From CBDDBH01 sp965225625 (GTDB lineage Bacteria; Pseudomonadota; Gammaproteobacteria; JADZEE01): a DNA stretch of 64,000 bases. The position numbers were made by a program, and so were the translations under genes. Location: assembly GCA_965225625.1 (NCBI GenBank), contig CBDDBH010000030.1, forward strand, positions 62,001-126,000, read 5' to 3'. This document shows, one piece after another, positions 1 to 8,314 of the stretch. Positions within the stretch are counted from its first letter, which is position 1, and every line of letters starts with the position of its first letter. Under the pieces are notes generated by a model that was given only the letters and a program-made list of their open reading frames with translations, ran no database searches and was not told the DNA's origin.

Positions 1-1409
1 CCGCCGGTGATCCCACCTTCGAGTTGAGCAGCGCGATAACCACGATTCCCAAAGCACTCCAGGATCGGGGCGAGTGAAGCCAAACAATAAACGTTAACAG
101 CTGCATCAGCCGCGAGCTGCTGGGATAGACCCAAGTATCCAGACTCCTTGCGAAAACGCCCCTCCGCAAGCAATTCCAACGTCCGCTCATCGCGCCGGTA
201 ATAGTAGGTGCCAGGCGCCAGGCCCTCTACAGCATGCACGATGAGATACAAGTCAATTAGCGTTCTCGTCGCCGGTTCGAGGAAATCGCCATCAATGGCG
301 CACGAAGCACGTTCCAGCAAGGTAGAAAGCCCTTCAAATGTGATAGCGCGCGACGCATCGAACGCTCTTGTCGAACCACGGCGGCGAATAACACTTGCCA
401 ATGACTCCGACGGCAATTCACCTTTTGGCATTGTACGCAGCTGCTGTACCGGCCCGGTTGCCGGGGCTGGCTTGAGATTTGGGGTATTACCGCGCCAAGC
501 TGCGGCTTCAGCACCACTCTCGAGCGACGAGGCAAGGTGTATTTCTCGGATCTGCGGGTAGTCGATTTGAGAGGGGGACAGCGGTTCGGTTTCAAACCCC
601 AAGGTCGGCATTGGTGGTGTGGTCAGTAAGCTTTTCTGGGAACGCCCCAATGGTACAAGCGTCAAAGCGCCCTCCCGCTGCGGATCAATTCCCAATAGCA
701 TCTCTACCGAAGCATCAGCGAAACCTACAATTACGCTCGGTTGCAGCGCATGTGCTTGAGCGATGGCGAGGAGATTCGCATGCAGTGTTCCACTATCCCA
801 AAAACAGTGACGATACGCTCGTGTCTGATATTTCCAGGCATTGCGCCAGTAGGTTGAAGCGCTCACTAAGATCGCTGGCGCCTGTGCTATACGAGGATGA
901 TCGCCAGACGCGGCCACCAGTACACCGCGAAAATCACCTGCTCGAAGCTGGTGAAGCGCTAAATCATGCGGACCGAACTGATATACACCAGCAGACAGGT
1001 CGGGGAGGTCTTGCGTTACAAGATAAAGGTCAATGTGATACAGGGCGCCGGTATTGGAGTAGGCACGGAAATAGACGTCACGGCCAGCGTGACGTTTTAC
1101 TTTAGTGATGCCCGCAGCCAAGAACAGCACCTGCGAAAGTATCGCGAGGTCGGGAATGATATCAGCCCTGACTTCGGGATCGGCTAGAGCCGAAATTGCC
1201 TCCAGCGCGGGGAGTGTCGGCTTATCGAGAACGCGGTGATCTCGTGGAAGAGGAACGGACTCCAAACCGCGGTAGATCTTGAACGGAAGCGGTTGGTTTT
1301 CCCAATCAAGAAAATGGGGGTTTGTCCGAATACTCTGCGCACTGTGTTTAGTGCTCTCGTGATATTTGAGGGCCGTTTGAATAGATTGGTTTTGGCTTGA
1401 GTGGGCCAT
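1..1409 (-). CDS. SagB/ThcOx-type nitroreductase-family dehydrogenase, partial (C-terminus off the left edge)
   Basis: One reading frame stays open on the minus strand from an ATG at 1409 to the window edge (about 469 codons), so the gene is partial. The N-terminal part reads DWENQPLPFKIYRGLESVPL, the usual opening of SagB-type FMN-dependent dehydrogenases. A first nitroreductase fold follows (SNTGALYHIDLYLVT, then GVYQFGPHDLALHQL), and a second begins near residue 355 (SVIRRRGSTRAFDASRAITF, LAPGTYYYRRDERTLELL). Proteins of this family oxidise azolines to azoles in RiPP toxin maturation, but many are stand-alone with unknown substrates. The frame extends upstream to a GTG at 1484 that abuts a stop codon, so a 25-residue longer start is possible. 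No YcaO partner is visible in the window, so a RiPP role is only an inference. Confidence 0.8.
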   Translation of the reverse strand, partial: MAHSSQNQSIQTALKYHESTKHSAQSIRTNPHFLDWENQPLPFKIYRGLESVPLPRDHRVLDKPTLPALEAISALADPEVRADIIPDLAILSQVLFLAAGITKVKRHAGRDVYFRAYSNTGALYHIDLYLVTQDLPDLSAGVYQFGPHDLALHQLRAGDFRGVLVAASGDHPRIAQAPAILVSASTYWRNAWKYQTRAYRHCFWDSGTLHANLLAIAQAHALQPSVIVGFADASVEMLLGIDPQREGALTLVPLGRSQKSLLTTPPMPTLGFETEPLSPSQIDYPQIREIHLASSLESGAEAAAWRGNTPNLKPAPATGPVQQLRTMPKGELPSESLASVIRRRGSTRAFDASRAITFEGLSTLLERASCAIDGDFLEPATRTLIDLYLIVHAVEGLAPGTYYYRRDERTLELLAEGRFRKESGYLGLSQQLAADAAVNVYCLASLAPILECFGNRGYRAAQLEGGITG

Positions 1410-1892
1410 CGATGCTTCTTCTCGGCCAAAAACCCTTCCCAATAAGGCAGGAGTAGAGCTGGCGGCAGGTAATTCGGACTTCACCTATAAGTATAGGTCA
1501 CTGGCAAGCGTTAACGGCGCGACGAGCGGATCGAGTACGGCAATGTCCTCCAGTGAGAGGGCTTCCATCTGGAAGTATGCCGGCCTTCGGCGCGAGGTAC
1601 CTTATGTCGAGGAAGTGACTATACAGGTGCGGGTTCGTTATCAACTGGTACACTTGAAGAGGGCGCTTCGGGGCAGGGCATCGGATGAGTTCATCCTGCA
1701 GTTACTTCGATGCACCTGGTCCAATCGCGCCGATCGCTAGTCCGAGCTACGGACCTCTGAGACGGCGGCGCCGAAAATCGGAATGTCATACATCGGCGAC
1801 TGAACGAGGCGAAGTCGGCAGAAACGAAGAGCCAGTTTACAGGTCGTGTTCGAATTCGATGCGTCCGGGGGTACGACGCCCGGATCAGGAAC
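1410..1892. other. Intergenic stretch with possible gene remnant
   Basis: No convincing gene. On the minus strand a 27-codon frame (ATG at 1568, stop at 1485-1487) ends directly against the alternative GTG start of the SagB-type gene. A neighbouring frame can be read for about 60 codons without a start. Both could be the decayed tail of an upstream gene, but I recognise no family. Confidence 0.4.
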
Positions 1893-2492
1893 TCAGAGAG
1901 ATCCGGCCGGACGTTGCCAAGCAACACAGATTTCGGTCAGTTCGGACTCTCGCAGAGGCTCATCGACGAACGCGCACTCATACCCTGTGTCACCGGACTG
2001 ACAGCACTCTCCGCTTCGCAAATGCTCGCAAGTGTTGCATATGCCGAACACTGGCCGACCATTGCGCTCCAGCAACTCCGCCAGGATGGTCTGCATGCCC
2101 TTTATCATCGTACTGCGAGTCGCGAGGGGCACGGTTCGGACTGCGATCGCCAGATCACGATTCGGCTCTCGCGCCAGCAAACGTTTTGTCTTAGGAGTAA
2201 TCTCGAGCCGATTCGATCGGTGGTCTTCCTTGATCTTCGTTCGTCTCAGGTAGCCTTTGTCCACGAGGACTTTCACGGTCTGTGAGGCTGTCCCGAGCGT
2301 CGTCGAATGGTATTTGGCAAACGCCGTCACTGTTCTCGAGAATCGATTCGCCCGCGCGAAATATCGCAGTGCAGTCCATTGGGCGGGATTGAGACCGGTC
2401 GCGAAGTCGTAACCGTACGCGCAACGTCCGAGCTGTTCGATTAGCTCGGCGACGGCCGCCTCAGAGCCATTCGCAGATGTGCGCATCTTCAT
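1893..2492 (-). CDS. MarR-family transcriptional regulator with C-terminal cysteine cluster
   Basis: A 199-residue protein with a MarR-like winged helix-turn-helix: the recognition-helix region is about residues 55-80 (YHSTTLGTASQTVKVLVDKG) and the wing about 82-100 (LRRTKIKEDHRSNRLEITP). MarR proteins bind DNA as dimers and usually repress a nearby operon. Unusual for a plain MarR is the tail, which carries C152, C155, C163, C164, C173 and C189 (FGICNTCEHL, GECC, YECAF, EICV). Similar Cys-rich tails occur in a known subset of MarR relatives and suggest metal, Fe-S or redox sensing. It is on the same strand as the SagB-type gene about 400 bp away, so it could regulate it; this is inference. 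Confidence 0.8.
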   Translation of the reverse strand: MKMRTSANGSEAAVAELIEQLGRCAYGYDFATGLNPAQWTALRYFARANRFSRTVTAFAKYHSTTLGTASQTVKVLVDKGYLRRTKIKEDHRSNRLEITPKTKRLLAREPNRDLAIAVRTVPLATRSTMIKGMQTILAELLERNGRPVFGICNTCEHLRSGECCQSGDTGYECAFVDEPLRESELTEICVAWQRPAGSL

Positions 2493-2579
2493 ATGCTATT
2501 GAACCGAGTCATATTTTACAGCATATCAAGCTCTAACGTAGATCCGGATTGAGCATGACGCAAGCAGCGGTCGGCTCTG

Positions 2580-2699
2580 TTATCCGGCGATCATTGGTGT
2601 GGTGTAGGTTGCCCGGCCGGCTTCAGTCAACGTGAGTCGTCGGGTGATCGGTGGGGGTGTAACGTGGAGGCGGCTTTCTAACCGGGTCATTCGGATCAT
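2580..2699 (-). CDS. Small ORF, 39 residues, unknown
   Basis: An ATG-initiated frame of 39 codons directly follows the truncated selO fragment (its ATG overlaps the selO stop). It contains RRLTLTEAGRATYTT. No family is recognised. It may be the tail of another gene joined to selO by the deletion that cut selO. It is equally likely to be non-coding. Confidence 0.25.
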   Translation of the reverse strand: MIRMTRLESRLHVTPPPITRRLTLTEAGRATYTTPMIAG

Positions 2700-2885
2700 T
2701 CAAATCTTTTCCTCCGGCCACCTCGCGTAGGCGACAAGTTGCGGCTGTGCGGCTTTCCTCGGCAGAACGTGCGTGTAACACGCCCCGCTCACCTGCTGGC
2801 GAGAGTTCGCAGTCAGCAGATCGCGGGCAAAGCGGTTGTCAAAGGTCCATGCATCGAGACCGACGCGTTGGGACTGTGCGCTCAT
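2700..2885 (-). pseudogene. selO: Truncated selO (ydiU) 5' remnant
   Basis: The 61-residue frame beginning at the ATG at 2885 reads WTFDNRFARDL, then ANSRQQVSGACYTHVLP, then QPQLVAYAR. This matches the conserved N-terminus of SelO, a pseudokinase-fold protein AMPylator of about 480-500 residues. After residue 55 the match ends and a stop follows six codons later, so roughly 90 percent of the gene, including the whole nucleotide-binding region, is gone. It lies 55 bp downstream of and in the same direction as the glutaredoxin-rhodanese gene. Glutaredoxins are known AMPylation targets of SelO, so the pair was probably a functional operon before the truncation. Confidence 0.7.
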
Positions 2886-2940
2886 GAGGAATCGTTGTCC
2901 TTCGACTGAACCCCTGATGTGCCGCGCGAACCGATGATAG

Positions 2941-3867
2941 TCAGTATCGGGGCACGCGAGGGTCGATCTCCTGCGACCACGCCTCAATTCCGCCGGTGAG
3001 ATTGTGGACGTTCGTGTAGCCCTGCCGTCGGAAATGGTCCGCGGCACTGCGGCTCCGCACGCCGGTGTGGCATTGGAAGACGAGCATCTCGTCTTTGGGC
3101 AGGTTATCGATGAATTTCACGGCCTCCTCATCCAGGAGACGTGATCCCTCGATATGCGCTCGGGCCCGCTCGTCGTCACCGCGAACATCGAAAAGATGCA
3201 GCGGCTCGCCAGCATCGAGTTTACCCTTGAGTGCCTGCACCGACATCTCCTCGGCGGGTGGTGGGGTATTGGGGTTCGTAATGCTGAATCCCACGCCGTT
3301 CGGGGTCTCGGCCATATCGATCACCAGCCCATGCGCTCTCTGGGCCGAGGCCACGTCGAAGTTGATCTCGACACCGTTCGAGGCGACCTTGATCTCATGC
3401 CCCTTCGGCGAGGACAGGCTGAACTCGTGATTCCAGTCCGCATCGATGTTCAAATGCAATGCCGCCATCGGATCCTGGGCGAGCCCCTCGCGGATGGCCT
3501 CTGCGGCGCTGTCACTGACGGTAATCTTCGGCGTAATTCGTTCAACGGGCTTCAGCCCGAGCGCCCGATGCAGCTCACCGCTGGCGTACATCTGCTGCAC
3601 GACATCGCAGCCGCCCACGAACTCCGTGTCCACGTACAGTTGCGGGACGGTCGGCCACTGTGAGTATTCCTTGATACCCTCTCGGATCGCCGGTTGCTCC
3701 AGCACGTTGACAGTGTTGTACTCGCGCCCCACGCTGTTGAGTATGCCGACGACCTTCGCGGAAAAGCCGCATTGCGGTTGCTGTGGCGTGCCTTTCATAA
3801 ACAGCACGACCCTGTGTGAAGCGATCGCCGATTCGATCTCGGAGCGGAGTGCGTTGCTAAGCGACAT
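2941..3867 (-). CDS. grxD: Monothiol glutaredoxin (Grx4-type) / A-type-like / rhodanese fusion
   Basis: The start chosen is the ATG at 3867 (MSLSNALRS), preceded by GGGGAG; it gives 308 residues. Residues 1-105 are a CGFS monothiol glutaredoxin (C33-GFS, KGTPQQPQ, WPTVPQLYV, GGCDVV), a type that binds and hands on [2Fe-2S] clusters. Residues about 112-205 resemble the A-type carrier fold (ITPKITVSDSAAEAI) but lack its cysteine ligands. Residues about 210-308 are a rhodanese domain with the active-site loop C266-HTGVRS, consistent with sulfur transfer. Plain GrxD is about 115 residues, so this is the long fused form found in some gammaproteobacteria. The likely role is cytoplasmic Fe-S or sulfur trafficking. 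Its downstream neighbour is a selO remnant. Confidence 0.88.
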   Translation of the reverse strand: MSLSNALRSEIESAIASHRVVLFMKGTPQQPQCGFSAKVVGILNSVGREYNTVNVLEQPAIREGIKEYSQWPTVPQLYVDTEFVGGCDVVQQMYASGELHRALGLKPVERITPKITVSDSAAEAIREGLAQDPMAALHLNIDADWNHEFSLSSPKGHEIKVASNGVEINFDVASAQRAHGLVIDMAETPNGVGFSITNPNTPPPAEEMSVQALKGKLDAGEPLHLFDVRGDDERARAHIEGSRLLDEEAVKFIDNLPKDEMLVFQCHTGVRSRSAADHFRRQGYTNVHNLTGGIEAWSQEIDPRVPRY

Positions 3868-4059
3868 CGTTGACTCCCCAACTCTTTCTAAACTTATGGC
3901 CAGTTTCCGGGAATCGTTGCTCAATTCGAGCAAGGCCCGCAGCCAGCAAGAATCATAAAGTATCGAGTCGAAAGTATAGATAGGAGTTCAAGATGGCGCA
4001 AGGATCCATCGCAGCTTCGACAATCGATACACTTGTGCATCCCATAAATGTAATCGCCG

Positions 4060-5094
4060 TCATGCAGCTAAGCGTTTATAGCGATGATGAAGACCGCCCA
4101 GCAATGGAAACGCGACCACATTACCTTCGTCGCACGATTCGATTGCCCTAGCCCTCGGGGGATCCTTACTTAGTGACAGGTGTGCGCGACAGCCGTCGTA
4201 ATAACTCAGATATTCTTTAAGTACCCGGCACAGATGTCGCTCGTTCACAACGATGAGATGGTCCAAACATTCGCGACGAATACTACCGATGACCCGCTCG
4301 GCGTATGCGTTCTCCCAGGGTGATGCTGGCGTAGTCACGATCTCGTTTATGCCGAGACTACCGATCCGCCGTTGTACGGCCGCGCCGTAAATCCCATCAC
4401 CGTCTCTAATCAGATACTTCGGCGCTGTGGTGTCGAACGGAAACGCTTCGATAAGTTGCTGCGCAGTCCATTGCGCGGTCGGGTGCGCGATTACATTGAA
4501 GTGCACTACCCGCCGACGAGCATGTTCAATGACAACAAAGACATACAGTATTTTGAACGTCACCGTTGGTACGGTGAAGAAATCGATGGCTACAATCTCC
4601 TCGTGGTGATTGGTTAGGAGCGTACGCCAATTCTGTGATGGGGGTTTCCGATACCGCTTCATATACTTGGAAACCGTGGCTTCACATACCTCATAGCCGA
4701 GTTTCAACAATTCTCCATGAATACGGGGCGCGCCCCAGGTGATGTTTTCACGCTGCATCTGGCGGATCAATCGACGCAATTCCATATCAACCCGCGGTCG
4801 ACCGAGCCGTCGGCTTTTCCATGTCCAATATCGGCGAAAACCCTCTCGGTGCCAGCGAACTACGGTGTCCGGACTCAAGGCGAACAGCTTCCCCCGCCAG
4901 TCATCAACGAATCGAGCGAATACAACCCAGAATGCCCGGTCAAACGTGGTCGTGCGAGGCCGTTTCACTGAAGCTTACGTCACGACCTGCTGGCGCAAAG
5001 CGAGGTTCTCTAACGTCAGGGCGCGTTGCGTCTTCATCACCGAAAGCAACAAGGCAAAAACAGCACATATCAATGAGAAATTCATCCTATCCAT
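4060..5094 (-). pseudogene. DDE integrase-type transposase with in-frame stop (IS copy 1)
   Basis: The main open part (4060-4968, 302 residues) holds a helix-turn-helix (PDTVVRWHREGFRRYW), an HTH_21-like segment (WGAPRIHGELLKLGYEV) and an rve catalytic core: D in AIDFFTV, D in LIRDGDGIYG, and E in ENAYAERVIGSI. It ends LLGGLHHRYKRLAA. Upstream in the same frame are 39 more codons typical of the family N-terminus (ALTLENLALRQQV), starting at ATG 5094 or 5085, but a TAA at 4975-4977 interrupts them. The copy is therefore probably inactive unless it starts internally. I did not find terminal inverted repeats by eye. Two other related copies lie at 7649 and 9948. Confidence 0.8.
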
Positions 5095-5274
5095 GCTTAG
5101 ATCCGGGGCCGAAAAAGTCAATCACTTCAATAGGATCTACTTTTTAGGAAGGACACCATACGGCGAGCCTATCGATTTGAAACGTCTGATGTTCGACACG
5201 TCCGTGGTACTTGTGTATTGATTGCGCCGAGGCAGACCCTTAACGTCGTCACCTACAAGAATGTTTTCAGATAG

Positions 5275-5598
5275 TTAGGACTCCGGTGCAACGGTCACCC
5301 GGATACCGTCATAGTGGTCTTGCCATTGCACCTGGCAGCCCAGTCGCGAGTTGGGCTTGATATGCTCTTCCTCAGCCTCACCTTCCAGGGTAACGGTTTC
5401 CATCTCGGTTGCTGCGGGGAGTTTGTCCAGCCAGTCTGGATCCACGTAGACATGACAGGTAGCGCATTGACAGCAACCGCTGCAGAGGGCCTCGAGTGAC
5501 AAACCCGCCATTTTCAGTATCTGCATGAAACTTGCGTGTTCCCGTCCCTGCAGTTCGTGTTCGCTGCCATCCCGGCCGGTGGCGTAAATTGTACCCAT
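5275..5598 (-). CDS. Adrenodoxin-type [2Fe-2S] ferredoxin
   Basis: A 107-residue plant/adrenodoxin-type ferredoxin. The cluster ligands are C39, C45, C48 (C-x5-C-x2-C, read in LCSGCCQCATCHVYVDP) and C88 (SRLGCQV). Two extra cysteines, C42 and C43, sit inside the first loop. The acidic segment ETVTLEGEAEEEH is the usual partner-binding region. It would carry single electrons to an oxygenase or other redox enzyme in the cytoplasm. It follows a small unknown gene by 35 bp on the same strand and is divergent from the UbiD-like gene, which suggests a shared function, though no oxygenase is visible nearby. Confidence 0.9.
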   Translation of the reverse strand: MGTIYATGRDGSEHELQGREHASFMQILKMAGLSLEALCSGCCQCATCHVYVDPDWLDKLPAATEMETVTLEGEAEEEHIKPNSRLGCQVQWQDHYDGIRVTVAPES

Positions 5599-5633
5599 CG
5601 ATTTACCTCACGGCGCAATTAGCAGTTTGGCTT

Positions 5634-5849
5634 TTACATTCCGGGTCCAAACGCACGTGCCTGAACCTCCAGTCGATCCTGCAGCTCCAGCTCCGACAGG
5701 GCCTCGCGTTGATTGTCGAACTCTTCAACCAATTCCGTTGACCGCCGGATCTCGTAAACGATTAGGACATCACCCTCTTTGTCCGTTTGCCTTCGCCAGA
5801 GAGAAAACTTGCCCTTTTGAGCTATCAATTCCGGTTCACGATGACTCAT
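5634..5849 (-). CDS. Small unknown protein upstream of ferredoxin
   Basis: A 71-residue protein rich in charged residues (KFSLWRRQTDKEGDVLIVYE, then an acidic helix EEFDNQREALSELELQDRLE). It shows no signal peptide or membrane segment. The distance to the ferredoxin start (35 bp, same strand) suggests one transcript. No family is recognised. Its frame is clean and its neighbours are real, which favours a true gene, but it is short. Confidence 0.6.
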   Translation of the reverse strand: MSHREPELIAQKGKFSLWRRQTDKEGDVLIVYEIRRSTELVEEFDNQREALSELELQDRLEVQARAFGPGM

Positions 5850-6041
5850 GGCGTGGTCACATTCGGACGATCACATATACGTGGCAAACCGACGGATTTC
5901 CTTCGTTGCGCGTTGCATCGCATTTGCCGCGCCGTGTATTTGGAAGTCCCGAAGAGGTCCTCAGTAAGTGTTGTCAATTTAGCATTGACCGCGCGATAAT
6001 CCTAACCATCGCCCGTCGACAGAAAATCAAGGAGAAAAATC

Positions 6042-7604
6042 ATGAGCGCAGTCCCCGAACAACACCAAGACAGCGCCGACTCCGAACACGCATACGATTT
6101 TCGGACGTTCATTGAACAACAGGACAACAATGACGAACTATTAAGAGTTAAATCGGAAATCGACACCCTCGATGACCTGGGCGCTTTCATTGCCCGTGTC
6201 GACTACAGCACGGTCAACAAATCAATATTGTTCGAAAACCCGAAAGGTTTCGATATTCCGGTGTATGCCAACACGGTTGGCAATGATCCGATGGCTATCG
6301 GCCGTTCATTTGGCGTTGGCAAGGATGGCGATGGCCTGCTACCCAATATTGCGAAAAAAATGGGTGCCGTATTGCAATCCGGCGGCCTGCCGCCGGTGGT
6401 TGTTGATAAATCTGAAGCGGCTTGTAAAGAAGTGATCCAGGTCGGTGAAGATATCGACCTCACAAAGCTGCCGATCCCGCGTTGTAACCCGAGAGACGGT
6501 AAGGGCGCACAGGAATTTCTCGAAGGCCGCTTTATGACGCATCTTGTCGCGTCGCACGCAAAACCCGATGCATACAATCTCTCTTACCATCGCTTCGAGG
6601 TCACGCGACCCAATGGTGGTTCGATATGGATTTACCGCGGAACTGGTGATGCCATCGGCATAGGGGAACATTGGGGATCTGGGGTTGACGATCCGTCCAC
6701 TACGTGGGACGTCGATAATGGCAAGGCATTTCCCCTGGCTTACGTCAGTGGCGTAACGCCCGAGTTTATTGTTGCCGGCGCCAACAAGGCCATGCCTTTT
6801 GAAGCCAATGATTACGCCTTCATCGGCGGCTTACGCAATCAGGCCGTAGAAATGGTCAAATGCGAAACCATTGATGTTTACGTTCCGGCAAACGCCGAGA
6901 TTATTGTCGAAGGCGTGATGCGGCCCTTTGACTGGCAGGTACAGGGCGAGTTTGCCTCGTTCAACGCCATGTACGACGAACCTCGCCGCCGACCGCGATT
7001 CGAAGTCACAGCCATCACGATGCGTAACAATCCCATCTACCAACACGTTCATGTTGGCCGACCGATCAATGAGACGAATGCGCTGGCCGGGTTCTTTCGC
7101 GGCGTGCATGTCTATCGCGAAGTCAAATCGATCATGCCTAACCTGGTTGATCTTTATATCGATCCGGCCGCGGGCATTGGCTTCACGGTCCACCTGTCTA
7201 TCCAAAAACGGCGTGTTGGTGAACCAAAACTGGCAATGCTGCGCGCCTATACGGCGCTGCAGGGTTTCTGTAAGCACGTGTTTGTTTATGACGATGATGT
7301 GGATATTCAGGATCCCCATGAACGGAATTGGGCACTCGCGCACCGTTTTTTGCCTAGCCGCGATCTGACAATCATTCCTAATGTCGTCGGCATGGCACTG
7401 GAGCCCATGGCCCAGGGCGTATTGGGTAAAAACTCTAAACTGGGTGTTTATGACGGCTATCCGGAGATGCCGCTCAATGTCCGCGACTTCATGGGCGTGG
7501 ATTGCACCAAGCCTCTGGGACTGCAGGTTATGGACAGGGTGTTGACCGATCCCGAGATCGAGTCACGTGTCGGCGAACTGTGGAAGAACGAGGGCCTGAC
7601 CTGA
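6042..7604 (+). CDS. UbiD-family (de)carboxylase homologue, divergent active site
   Basis: A 520-residue protein with the UbiD fold: N-terminal domain (LLRVKSEIDTLDDLGAFI), central segment (THLVASHAKPDAYNLSYHRF), PIYQHVHVGRP, and the C-terminal part ALEPMAQGVLGKNSKLGVYD. UbiD enzymes use prenylated FMN to add or remove CO2 on aromatic or conjugated acids. The segment that in classical members reads E-G-P-F-G-E, holding the two catalytic glutamates, aligns by my reading to Q301-GEFA-S306, so both appear replaced. Function may be altered or the family may be a distinct branch. A good ribosome site (AAGGAG) lies ahead of the ATG at 6042. A divergent ferredoxin unit lies upstream; an IS remnant follows 45 bp downstream. 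Confidence 0.85.
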   Translation: MSAVPEQHQDSADSEHAYDFRTFIEQQDNNDELLRVKSEIDTLDDLGAFIARVDYSTVNKSILFENPKGFDIPVYANTVGNDPMAIGRSFGVGKDGDGLLPNIAKKMGAVLQSGGLPPVVVDKSEAACKEVIQVGEDIDLTKLPIPRCNPRDGKGAQEFLEGRFMTHLVASHAKPDAYNLSYHRFEVTRPNGGSIWIYRGTGDAIGIGEHWGSGVDDPSTTWDVDNGKAFPLAYVSGVTPEFIVAGANKAMPFEANDYAFIGGLRNQAVEMVKCETIDVYVPANAEIIVEGVMRPFDWQVQGEFASFNAMYDEPRRRPRFEVTAITMRNNPIYQHVHVGRPINETNALAGFFRGVHVYREVKSIMPNLVDLYIDPAAGIGFTVHLSIQKRRVGEPKLAMLRAYTALQGFCKHVFVYDDDVDIQDPHERNWALAHRFLPSRDLTIIPNVVGMALEPMAQGVLGKNSKLGVYDGYPEMPLNVRDFMGVDCTKPLGLQVMDRVLTDPEIESRVGELWKNEGLT

Positions 7605-7626
7605 TCAAAGTTCAGGAGACCTGTAG

Positions 7627-7711
7627 GGCGCAAAAACGTCATCTGAGCTTATGCAGCCATTCGATAAACGTGATGTAATCCGCCCAATATCGGTTCAGCA
7701 ACAATCTGTCC
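7627..7711 (-). repeat. 85-bp IS end, copy A (direct repeat with 9816-9900)
   Basis: This holds the C-terminal codons of a transposase (GQIVAEPILGGLHHVYRMAA) plus downstream flank. It matches 9816-9900 in the same orientation with about four differences over 85 bp. The two copies bracket the cytochrome genes. Confidence 0.85.
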
Positions 7712-8203
7712 GACTGAACCTCGATCGGACTCCGTCGGTGCGGGACACGGTAGCCGCTGCCCTAAACTTCGGTGCGGACGCCACCGGTTGTAATAGGCCG
7801 TGTATTCGTTCATGAGGATTTGCAGATGTCGATGTCCAAATACAAAGACGTCCTCCAGACACTCCGCCCTCGCCGTTCGTATCCACCGCTCAGCAATAGC
7901 ATTGGCTTTCGGTGCTTTCACCGCTGTCCGGATCTGCCGAATACCTAAACTCCCGACACGTCTATTGAATTGCGTTCCATAGGATCCGTCTCGATCGTGG
8001 ATAAGATAACGAGGCGCCTCACGCTCTCCACACGCTTCTACCATTTGCTGAGACAACCACTGCGCCGTGGGATGCGCAGTCACTCTAGTGTGCAAGACCT
8101 CACGGGTTCCGTGGTGAATGATGAAAAAGACGTAGAGAGTACGAAACCAGAGAGTACGCACCGTAAACAGGTCACACGCCCAGATCTCTCTGGCGTGTGC
8201 CAC
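7649..8203 (-). pseudogene. DDE integrase-type transposase, N-terminally truncated (IS copy 2)
   Basis: 184 residues from a GTG at 8203 cover only the rve catalytic core: D in IWACDLFTV, D in LIHDRDGSYG, E in NAIAERWIRTA, ending LGGLHHVYRMAA. The helix-turn-helix part seen in copy 1 is absent. The frame loses similarity a few codons upstream of 8203, where the sequence runs into the promoter region of the cytochrome gene. It is about half the length of a full transposase and surely inactive. It shares family but not close identity with copies 1 and 3. Confidence 0.8.
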
Positions 8204-8243
8204 TGTCCCCGAATCCCCCAGAATCCTTGCGCAAAAATGGGTA

Positions 8244-8272
8244 ATTTAATGTAGTTTTATACTAGCTATAAT
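8244..8272 (+). promoter_or_regulatory. Candidate sigma-70 promoter of the cytochrome c' gene
   Basis: A perfect TATAAT at 8267-8272 lies 43 bp before the ATG at 8315. The -35 region about 17 bp upstream (ATTTAA, 8244-8249) is poor. The AT-rich stretch contrasts with the GC-rich surroundings. Confidence 0.45.
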
Positions 8273-8314
8273 GCCCACCGATAGTACTACAAGCATTTAA
8301 TCAGGAGACCCGCC

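Noticed and set aside
4372..5221. Plus-strand frames opposite IS copy 1
   Set aside because: They mirror the transposase codons and have no independent support.
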